Shown piece by piece: positions 54,767 to 61,685 of a stretch of DNA of 64,000 nucleotides. A program made the translations under genes and the position numbers. The notes beneath the pieces were generated by a model. That model had not been told where the DNA came from. It saw nothing but the letters and a program-made list of their open reading frames with translations, and did not search any database. Source of the stretch: DATATJ01 sp963789075 (GTDB lineage: Bacteria; Acidobacteriota; Vicinamibacteria; Vicinamibacterales; CAVVIG01); contig CAWBJQ010000007.1 in the NCBI GenBank assembly GCA_963789075.1, positions 62,001 to 126,000 of the forward strand, given 5' to 3'. Each line of letters begins with the position of its first letter. Positions within the stretch are counted from its first letter, which is position 1.

Positions 54767-54953
54767 CGTGCGCCTCCCTGTGTCGAGTCCTCGCCTGCGC
54801 GGCTGGCCGTGTCACGGTCTCAGGTGAGGTGGGTATCACGCGCTCGGCCTACGCAAGCCGAACCACTTACCCCGTGCCTAAAGGCTAGATCGACGTGGCG
54901 AGCCGATCGTCTCGAATGCGTCGCCAGTCGTCTGAGTCCCGCAACAGCGATTG

Positions 54954-55508
54954 CTACTCCTTGTAGAGGTTTGGAACATTGATGCGATAGAACTCCGCCT
55001 CGAGATGTTCGAGCAGAAGGGCGAAGTTGAGAATCACCGTGTCGTTGTCCAGCGCATCTGCCGGATCCGGGCCGCCATTGAGACTTTCGATGAATGGCGA
55101 GACAGCCTTGACAATCTCTGCGTGAGGTGTGGGTTTATCAAATGCGCCGTTTTCGCTGAGAGGCTTGCTGAGCAAGGCATTCACAAAGCCCGCGTGCCGT
55201 GCCTCAATGGTCACGATTGACGCAGCTGCTGCCACGTAATTCTTGTCACTGATCGCGGGCATGGCCATCAGGAATGCCGCTACGCCGGCGTTCTCGAGGG
55301 TGCCCGACATCGCGATGAAGTCGCGTTGATTGGATTGCGCCAGGCCCTTGAAGGTCGGCTTGGGCCGGACGGGCGCCCCGGCCTTTTTCAGCGCTGCTTC
55401 GAAAAAGCTGACATGCTTCGCTTCGTCATCCATGATCTCTCTGAATGCGCTCTTGATCGTATCTGCTGAGACGGTCCCTTCAGCTGCCTCGGTGTTCATT
55501 CTGGCCAT
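54954..55508 (-). CDS. Ferritin-like domain protein, apparently circularly permuted
   Basis: 184 residues. IMDDEAKHVSFFEAALKKAG, GTLENAGVAAFLMAMPAISD and VTIEARHAGFVNALLSKPL are helices of the Ferritin_2 (PF13668-type) four-helix bundle with ExxH carboxylate-bridge ligands. The helix NDTVILNFALLLEHLEAEFY, which is normally the first of the family, is the last here. A ribosome site GGAAGGGGA precedes the ATG. It may be a di-metal oxidase or desiccation/stress protein. Order of helices makes it unusual; a truncated longer protein is the alternative. Confidence 0.8.
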   Translation of the reverse strand: MARMNTEAAEGTVSADTIKSAFREIMDDEAKHVSFFEAALKKAGAPVRPKPTFKGLAQSNQRDFIAMSGTLENAGVAAFLMAMPAISDKNYVAAAASIVTIEARHAGFVNALLSKPLSENGAFDKPTPHAEIVKAVSPFIESLNGGPDPADALDNDTVILNFALLLEHLEAEFYRINVPNLYKE

Positions 55509-56087
55509 TGGTGTTCCCCTTCCTGAAGTGGGAGACGTGCATTCTCGGCTGCAGTGCGTGGCCCGGATAGCTCAGCGCGCGCGATCGACCCGGTCTGAGG
55601 GCCATTCCATGTACACGCCTCCCGGTGACGTCGAGCTCGAGCCGAGGTAGAGTCGCGGATTCGATGTCGTGTAAGGAGCCCGCCGCGCGAATGGACGCGC
55701 GACGGCTGTTCGAGCGCGTACGATCCCTGCACGTACAACGCCAAGGAACGATTCACAGATCAATGATGCTGTGATTCACGCGCACTCGGCATCGCTGCTG
55801 CCGGCTGACCATGGCTTCGACGGTGAAGATGGCGCTCGCTGGCATCCTGTTCTTCGCGCGAAGACGGCGCTCAACGCTCCAGACGTGCGACTGGTTCTCA
55901 TGTAATGGTTCGTGATGCCTTTCAACGGGCATCACTCGTCTGCGAAGTGCCCCGTGAGACGACTCGAGCGAGGACGCTGACGTGTTGGCGAAGAGATGAC
56001 CGAATGGTCAGGTTATTGCGATCGCTGAAAACGTCAAAAGTACCTCGCCACCGAAGCTGAAGCTCTAGCGCCCACTTGAGCATAGTC
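55509..56087. other. Intergenic region within the degraded island
   Basis: 580 bases with no supported gene. Short open frames on both strands lack start sites and recognisable motifs. No tRNA, hairpin or repeat was recognised. Probably eroded sequence between island genes. Confidence 0.5.
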
Positions 56088-56715
56088 ATGACCGAGCCGT
56101 TTATTTCGCGAGGATTCCGCGGGCGGCGGCAACCGGAGTCGGCAGCCGGTCGGCTCCCGCCCGGACAGGTACGAGACCCGCGACTTCCCCGTCCTATCGG
56201 CTGGGCCGACGCCGCATACGCCGCTAGCGACATGGGACTTTACGCTCCGCGGGGCGAACGGCGCGGAGGTCCGGTGGACACGGGCGGATTTCGAAAATTT
56301 GCCGCACGAGAGCGTCAAGACCGACATCCATTGCGTGACGAAATGGTCGAAGTTCGACACGGTTTGGGAGGGAGTCTCCGTCGACACCCTGCTGGCGGAA
56401 GCCGCCAAGCGCGGCGTCGAGCCGGCGCCGTACGTCCTCGCAGTGAGCGACGGCGGGTACACGACCAACCTGCCGCTTGCCAATATCACTCGCGGCAAAG
56501 CATGGCTAGCGGTGACATACGCCGGCGCCCCGCTCGAACCGGAGCACGGCGGTCCGGCGCGGCTCCTCGTGCCGGACCTGTATTTCTGGAAGAGCGCCAA
56601 ATGGGTCCGGGCGCTCACGTTCATGCAGCACGACAAGCCGGGATTTTGGGAGTCGTTCGGCTATCACAACTACGGCGACCCGTGGCGTGAGCAGCGGTAC
56701 CGCGGTGACGAATGA
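56088..56715 (+). pseudogene. Sulfite-oxidase-like molybdopterin oxidoreductase, one frameshift
   Basis: About 209 residues once one base is corrected near 56168. N-terminus MTEPFISRGFRGRR, then DFPVLSAGPTPHTPLATWDF, ADFENLPHESVKTDIHCVTK with the Mo-ligating Cys, WSKFDTVWEGVSVDTLLAEA, and GFWESFGYHNYGDPWREQRY at the end. Matches cytosolic YedY-like/sulfite-oxidase-fold proteins; no Tat signal. Overlaps the ferredoxin-reductase-type gene by 4 bases. The two and the DUF6510 gene form a module I know from actinobacteria, which suggests transfer. Confidence 0.82.
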
Positions 56716-57503
56716 GCACGCCGGCTTCCCTGTCGTCGCGTGTCGCACCGATCACGTGGCGGCTCACGTCGGTCGTCGATGTCATTCAGGAAACGTCGAG
56801 GGCTCGCACGCTGGTTCTCGATGCCCCGGGCTGGCCCGGCCATCGCGCGGGCCAGCATGTCGACGTACGCGTGACTGCGGAGGACGGGTATCAGGCGGAG
56901 CGAAGCTACTCCATCGCGTCGGCGCCCGAGGACAGTCGTCTCGCGCTGACGATCGAGCGACTGGACGACGGTGAGCTCTCCCCCTATCTGACCGATGTGC
57001 TCCGGGTGGGAGACCGACTGGAGCTCCGTGGGCCGATTGGCGGATATTTCGTCTGGGACGCGACGCTTCATGGGCCCCTGCTTCTTGTGGCGGGCGGCTC
57101 GGGACTGGTGCCGTTGATGGCGATGTTACGTCACCGTGCCGCGGTCACCGCCGCGGATGCGCGCACCCGAAACCACATGCCGGCGCGCCTGCTGTATTCG
57201 TCGCGGCGATGGGACGATGTGATTTATCGCCAGGAACTGGCCCGCCTGGCTCAGAATGACGAGACCCTTGAAGTCACGCTCACGTTGACGCGCGAGCAGC
57301 CGCAAGGATGGACCGGATTCCGACGCCGGATCGATCGCATGATGCTGGCAGAGGTCGGCTGGCCGCCAGACGAGCGACCGCAGGTGTTCGTCTGCGGCCC
57401 CACGCCGCTGGTGGAATCGGCGGCGTCTGCCATGGTGGACCTCGGACACGACCCGGCGCGTGTCAAGACAGAGCGCTTCGGCCCCACGGGCGAGTCAGGA
57501 TAA
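56712..57503 (+). CDS. Ferredoxin-NADP reductase-type FAD oxidoreductase
   Basis: 263 residues. The FAD site is AERSYSIASAPEDSRLAL (RxYS), the NAD(P) domain starts LLLVAGGSGLVPLMAMLRHR, and VFVCGPTPLVESAASAM closes the pocket. There is no iron-sulfur domain, so it must pass electrons to a separate partner, most simply the adjacent molybdoenzyme. Start ATG overlaps the molybdoenzyme stop (ATGA). A DUF6510 zinc-ribbon gene follows 40 bases later. Confidence 0.93.
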   Translation: MSTPASLSSRVAPITWRLTSVVDVIQETSRARTLVLDAPGWPGHRAGQHVDVRVTAEDGYQAERSYSIASAPEDSRLALTIERLDDGELSPYLTDVLRVGDRLELRGPIGGYFVWDATLHGPLLLVAGGSGLVPLMAMLRHRAAVTAADARTRNHMPARLLYSSRRWDDVIYRQELARLAQNDETLEVTLTLTREQPQGWTGFRRRIDRMMLAEVGWPPDERPQVFVCGPTPLVESAASAMVDLGHDPARVKTERFGPTGESG

Positions 57504-57543
57504 GGCCGGCCCGCGCGCAGCCGAGGCATACGAGGAGGCGGCA

Positions 57544-57876
57544 ATGGACAGCGATCAGACGAAGGCAGGCGGAGAGCGAGCCCATGACGGGCACGCTGGC
57601 GAGCGGGCAAGGCTCGATGGGAACGTGGCCGGCGGAATTCTGAGCGAGGTGTTCGTCCCCGATTTGACGACCGCGCGCGCAACGTGCGCCAACTGCGGAG
57701 CAGTCAGGGCGGTGGGATCGTTACTCGTGTACGCGCACGGAATGGGTATGGTGATGCGTTGCCCTGACTGCGATTCGGTCGTGATGCGAATCGCCCGAAC
57801 ACCGGCGCGCCTATGGCTCGACGCGACCGGCGCGAGACTGGTGACGATGATCGCCACTACGGCTGCCGTCGCGTAA
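57544..57876 (+). CDS. DUF6510-type zinc-ribbon protein
   Basis: 110 residues from an ATG after GAGGAGG. CANCGAVRAVGSLLVYAHG and MRCPDCDSVVMRIARTPAR give two CxxC pairs typical of a zinc ribbon. LSEVFVPDLTTARATCANCG is a conserved lead-in. The family usually accompanies sulfite-oxidase-like and reductase genes, as here, perhaps as an assembly or electron-transfer accessory. Function unknown. Confidence 0.8.
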   Translation: MDSDQTKAGGERAHDGHAGERARLDGNVAGGILSEVFVPDLTTARATCANCGAVRAVGSLLVYAHGMGMVMRCPDCDSVVMRIARTPARLWLDATGARLVTMIATTAAVA

Positions 57877-57929
57877 TTCACCAACCGGCCCTTCTTCCGA
57901 CTTGAACTCGATGGCGATGCGCGACCGAC

Positions 57930-58240
57930 CTCACGTCGTCGAACGTCGACGTCTCACGAGCCTACCGCCAATCGCTTGAAGCCATGGGCGCGCTGCGCAC
58001 CCATGACTTGGTCTTTGCGGAAACACGTACCAAGGCTTGGTTCGACGTCCAGCACGGCGCGCCGAACTACGAAACAACGGCCGCACATGCTTCGTCACAC
58101 GTTCTGTTCGCATCTGGCGATGCGCGGGACGCCTGCGCGGGCGATTCAGGAACTGGTCGGACACGCCGATCTGACGACGACCAGCGATATATGCACCTGA
58201 CTCCGGCGGCGATCGAAAGCGGGATTCGTCTGCTGGACTC
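57930..58240 (+). pseudogene. Tyrosine recombinase (phage-type integrase) C-terminal remnant
   Basis: HMLRHTFCSHLAMRGTPARA, IQELVGHADLTTTS and, after a frame change, RYMHLTPAAIESGIRLL hold the second Arg, His and nucleophilic Tyr of tyrosine recombinases. The N-terminal half is missing except for a stub (SLEAMGALRTHDLVF), joined by deletion. It ends 84 bases from the 3' end of tRNA-Ser, the usual position for an integrase next to attL. Confidence 0.8.
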
Positions 58241-58323
58241 TCCCGGATGCTCCCGAGTCGTGGAGACATTTTGGAGACGGGCACGACCGCAACAGCGAAC
58301 TCGTTGCGGTAGAACAGGTTGAT

Positions 58324-58413
58324 TGGCGGAGAGAGAGGGATTCGAACCCTCGGTAGAGTTTCCCCTACACACGCTTTCCAAGCGTGCTCCTTCAACCACT
58401 CGGACATCTCTCC
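58324..58413 (-). tRNA. tRNA-Ser(GGA)
   Basis: 90 nt including encoded CCA. The acceptor strand GGAGAGA pairs with TCTCTCC next to discriminator G. D-arm region TGTCCGAGTGGTTGAAGGAG, anticodon loop CTTGGAAAG giving GGA, a long variable arm GTAGGGGAAACTCTAC, and T-arm GAGGGTTCGAATCCCTC. All class II tRNA-Ser features are present. It is flanked on both sides by recombinase remnants and acts as an integration hotspot. Confidence 0.97.
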
Positions 58414-58449
58414 GTTCGAGTGGAATCAATAGTTTACCGGAAGGCGGCG

Positions 58450-58762
58450 AGCCCTGCAAAACCAAACTGTGACGTGATTGTGACGTGACGCTTTCGGTCA
58501 CCTCGACGATCACCTCGATCTCGGCGTTCTGAGGGTCGCCGCCGTTACCGTTGCCCGCCTCGGGCAGCACACGTCCACGCTGCACGTCCAGCGCGTCGAG
58601 CGCCTGACGCTTGGCGTCGATCCGGATGTGCGAGTGGTGCTCCAGCATGCGGCGCGACAGATGGCCGGTGATCGATTCGAGGACGTGATCGGCCACGCCC
58701 ATCTCGGCAAGCTCGGTGATGGCGTTATGCCGCAGATCGTGGAACCGCAGGCCGTGCCTCAG
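58450..58762 (-). pseudogene. Second tyrosine recombinase remnant
   Basis: On the minus strand LRHGLRFHDLRHNAITELAE, MGVADHVLESITGHLSRRML and EHHSHIRIDAKRQALDALD match the catalytic end of a site-specific integrase (LRH Arg-box, GH box, Tyr expected but here HSHIR replaces it). The N-terminus is missing and the frame runs on into the tRNA with no proper stop. Unrelated to the fragment at 57930-58240. Confidence 0.78.
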
Positions 58763-58767
58763 TGATG

Positions 58768-59065
58768 CGATTCCCGAGGAACTCTGGAACTCGAAATCAG
58801 CGGCGTTGCAGGACGAGTTTCGAGTGCGAACCGAGATGGAGCGTCACGAGGTCGCCAGTCAGGCGTACGAGACGGCGGGACTCCAGATTCTAGAACTCGC
58901 GCAAACCGCCTATTCCTCGTATGTTGCAAAAAATCCGCACGAACAGGCGCGTTTGATCAAAACGCTCGTATCGAACTCCACCTCGATCGCGGAAGTCTTT
59001 CTCCCACCTGCGTTAAGCCGTTCGACGTGTTTGCGAAGGGGAGCGAAACTTGTCGGACGCCCGCG
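58768..59065 (+). pseudogene. Serine recombinase (resolvase/invertase) C-terminal remnant
   Basis: IPEELWNSKSAALQDEFRVR, GLQILELAQTAYSSYVAKNP and HEQARLIKTLVSNST, then in another frame DRGSLSPTCVKPFDVFAKGS, match the coiled-coil and terminal motif of large serine recombinases. The catalytic N-terminus is absent. A third, independent recombinase fragment at the tRNA-Ser site. Confidence 0.75.
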
Positions 59066-59068
59066 GGG

Positions 59069-59707
59069 TCACGGCTTCTTACCGCGCGAAGCCTCGGCGA
59101 CGAGCCTCGAGAAGTGCTCGACCACGGCCGCGTAGGCGGGTTCGGTACCGTGCTTCGCCTTCAGATCCTCGAGGACCTTCTTTGCCTTGTCAAACTCCTC
59201 GCGATCGAGCAGCCCCGACAACAGGAACACCTCGGGCGTCGTGTCATCGGGCGGGGCGTTGGCGCGGAATGTCGCGTAGTCGTCCTCCAGATGATCCTGC
59301 GCTTCCAGATCGTCGAGCGAACGCAACATCACCATGCCCGTCTTCCCGTGCTGCCCGACGGCCGGCGTCTTGACCAGCTGCTTGAGAATGATCCCGGGGA
59401 GCTGCGACGTCTCGGCTTTGAGGGAGGCGCTGTGCCCCTCCTGGGCCCCGACCTGGACCGGCCCGGCGCCTTTCCAGATCTCCTGGCGGCCGCTCGCGAG
59501 GTACACCATCTGTACCCGCCCATTCGCGGCGAGCGTCAGGGTGTCGCCCTCGTTCACCTTCAAGAAGGGAACGGCCGGACGGGTGTCCTCCTTGCCCGAC
59601 ACCTTCACGTCTCCCGCTACCTGCGTCAACATCGCCGTCTGCGCCGACGCGACGCTGGTCACCGACAAGGCGATCAGGACAACGAACATCCCCATCTTGT
59701 GTAACAT
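59069..59707 (-). CDS. FecR-domain-like exported protein
   Basis: 212 residues from ATG 59707. Signal peptide MGMFVVLIALSVTSVASAQT is followed by a FecR-like beta domain: MLTQVAGDVKVSG, FLKVNEGDTLTLAANGRVQM and YLASGRQEIWKGAGPVQVG. The C-terminal half is helical (LSGLLDREEFDKAKKVLEDL). Unlike classical FecR there is no anti-sigma region. It is 10 bases after the cyclase gene and so the third gene of the caspase-cyclase operon. Such pairs with CHASE2 proteins are common; role unknown. Confidence 0.8.
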   Translation of the reverse strand: MLHKMGMFVVLIALSVTSVASAQTAMLTQVAGDVKVSGKEDTRPAVPFLKVNEGDTLTLAANGRVQMVYLASGRQEIWKGAGPVQVGAQEGHSASLKAETSQLPGIILKQLVKTPAVGQHGKTGMVMLRSLDDLEAQDHLEDDYATFRANAPPDDTTPEVFLLSGLLDREEFDKAKKVLEDLKAKHGTEPAYAAVVEHFSRLVAEASRGKKP

Positions 59708-59717
59708 GGCGCTCTCC

Positions 59718-61685
59718 CTATGGCCGGACGTCGATGATCTCATAGACATCCACGGGTTCGAAACGGCCTTTCACTTTGACGCTCTCGTGAATCCCTGTCT
59801 CGACTCTGCCACCCGCAGCTTGTACCACTTCGACGCTGGCGGCAATGACGCAGTGCAGGTTCTTGGTCTCTGACTCGAGGCGCGAGGCGACGTTCACCGT
59901 ATCGCCGACCGCGGTGTATTCCATTCGCATCTGCGAGCCGACGTTGCCGACGACCGCGTCTCCGGTGTGCAGTCCGATGCCGATCGCGAACGCCGGGATG
60001 TCGCGATCAGGGAACCGCGTGCGCATCCACGTCGCGAAGTCCGCGGCGACGGCCCGCATGCGGACCGCGGCACGCAGGGCGCGATGCGCGTGATCCGGAA
60101 ACGGATATGGCACCCCGAACTCACCCATCACCGCATCGCCAATGAACTTGTCGATGCGGCCGCCTTCCTCGACGATCACCGCAACGACCTTCTCGAAATA
60201 CGCGTTCAGGAATTCCACCGTTTCGTGGGCGGACAGCTTCTCGCTGATCGTCGTGAACTGGCGGATGTCGGAGAACAACACGGTGATGCGCATCGACTCG
60301 CCGGAGAGGTCGAGCTTGCGCTCCGAGTTGAGCAGCATGTCCACGACCGTGTCCGACACGTACCCCTCGAACATTTTCTTGACGCGTGCCTTCTCGCGCT
60401 CTTCGCTCGTCAGGCGCTCGCTGTACGCCAGCAGGTACGCCGCCGTCAGGCCCACCTGCAAGGTCGCGGCAGGCACCAGCCAGAAACGCTGGAAGGCAAC
60501 GAAGCTGATGACCACAACGACCACGCCCGCCACGCCCAGCACCACCAGCCCGGTCCACGGCGAGCGTCGCCGGTATTGCGATGTGGTGACGATGAGAAAG
60601 ACGGCATACAGCAGCCATCGGAACCAGTTCGGCGTCTCGCGCGTCGCCCGGCCGGAGAGCAGCGTCTCCACGATGTTCGCCTGGATCTCGACGCCCGCCA
60701 TCAACCCGCCGGCGCCGGTCAGCAGCCGCCCACTGTACGGCGTGGAGTGGATGTCGTTCATGCCCTGAAAATCCGCGCCGATGATCACGGCCTTGCCGCG
60801 CAGTGCCTGCACGGCCGGATCGTGCGCCGCGTCCGGTGCGAGCACGCTCGTCAGCGATACCCGCGTGATCGTTCCCGGAGGGCCCGCATACGTGATCGTC
60901 CCGACGTCTCCAGGCGCCATCGTCCGTCCGCCGATCCGCCAGCTCGGCGCGGACGCCTCGAGGCCGGCAGCGCGCGCCGCGACGAGCGCCCCCAGCGCGA
61001 ATCGCGGAGCCCCTGTCTTCTCTTCCGCGGGGAGATTGATCTGCGGAGCCACTTCGAAGCGTCGGACGCCGCCGTCCTGATCGCTCAGGAGATCCGCGAA
61101 CGCGACGTGCGACACGAAGTCCGCGTTGGGCAGCGACAGCAGGTAATCAGGATGCGCCAGCAGCAATCCGTCGGGCTCCCCCGGATTCCCGTGGACGATG
61201 GAGCCGACCAGCACGACCTGCCCTTTGTTCAGCTCCTGCCGGAACGCGAGGTCGTAGTCGCGCAACGCGTCCGAGGTGGCCAGGTTCTTCTTGTTGATCC
61301 AATCCTCGGGCGTCAACGCGAACAGAAAATCGACGCCGATGACCGACACGCCCGCCTCGCGCAGCGTCGCCGCCGCGCGCGCGAACAACGGCGTCCAGAA
61401 CACCATCGGATCGTCGCTGTGCTCCGCCAGCGATTTGTCGTCCACGACCACCAGCGCGACATGCTGGGGGTCGAACCGGACGCCGCTCGCGCGATGCCAG
61501 AGATCCGTATAAAGATGCTCCGCGGTACTCAGCACGCCTGAGCGGTGGCCGGCTTCAGCGACGAACACGGCCGCGAGGATCACGACCAGTTGAAAGCGGT
61601 ACCGCCTCAGCCTTGCCCTGCGGGATTCGTGAGCCTTCGGCGCCGAAGGCAAGCCGCGATCGTCCAACATCGCCGGCACAGTCAT
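59718..61685 (-). CDS. CHASE2-domain class III adenylate cyclase
   Basis: 655 residues. One N-terminal helix (FQLVVILAAVFVAEA) leads to an extracytoplasmic CHASE2 sensor (VALVVVDDKSLAEHSD, GVSVIGVDFLFA, VVLVGSIVHG). Three C-terminal helices (about 360-420) are followed by the cyclase: ITVLFSDIRQFTTISEKLS (metal Asp), GGRIDKFIGDAVMGEFG (substrate Lys, second Asp), IGLHTGDAVVGNVGS and YTAVGDTVNVASRLE (Asn, Arg). All catalytic residues are present; adenylate specificity is inferred. ATGA overlap with the caspase gene ensures coupling. Confidence 0.95.
   Translation of the reverse strand: MTVPAMLDDRGLPSAPKAHESRRARLRRYRFQLVVILAAVFVAEAGHRSGVLSTAEHLYTDLWHRASGVRFDPQHVALVVVDDKSLAEHSDDPMVFWTPLFARAAATLREAGVSVIGVDFLFALTPEDWINKKNLATSDALRDYDLAFRQELNKGQVVLVGSIVHGNPGEPDGLLLAHPDYLLSLPNADFVSHVAFADLLSDQDGGVRRFEVAPQINLPAEEKTGAPRFALGALVAARAAGLEASAPSWRIGGRTMAPGDVGTITYAGPPGTITRVSLTSVLAPDAAHDPAVQALRGKAVIIGADFQGMNDIHSTPYSGRLLTGAGGLMAGVEIQANIVETLLSGRATRETPNWFRWLLYAVFLIVTTSQYRRRSPWTGLVVLGVAGVVVVVISFVAFQRFWLVPAATLQVGLTAAYLLAYSERLTSEEREKARVKKMFEGYVSDTVVDMLLNSERKLDLSGESMRITVLFSDIRQFTTISEKLSAHETVEFLNAYFEKVVAVIVEEGGRIDKFIGDAVMGEFGVPYPFPDHAHRALRAAVRMRAVAADFATWMRTRFPDRDIPAFAIGIGLHTGDAVVGNVGSQMRMEYTAVGDTVNVASRLESETKNLHCVIAASVEVVQAAGGRVETGIHESVKVKGRFEPVDVYEIIDVRP

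Noticed and set aside
59967..61541. 524-codon open frame on the plus strand
   Set aside because: Antisense to the CHASE2 cyclase whose motifs are unmistakable.
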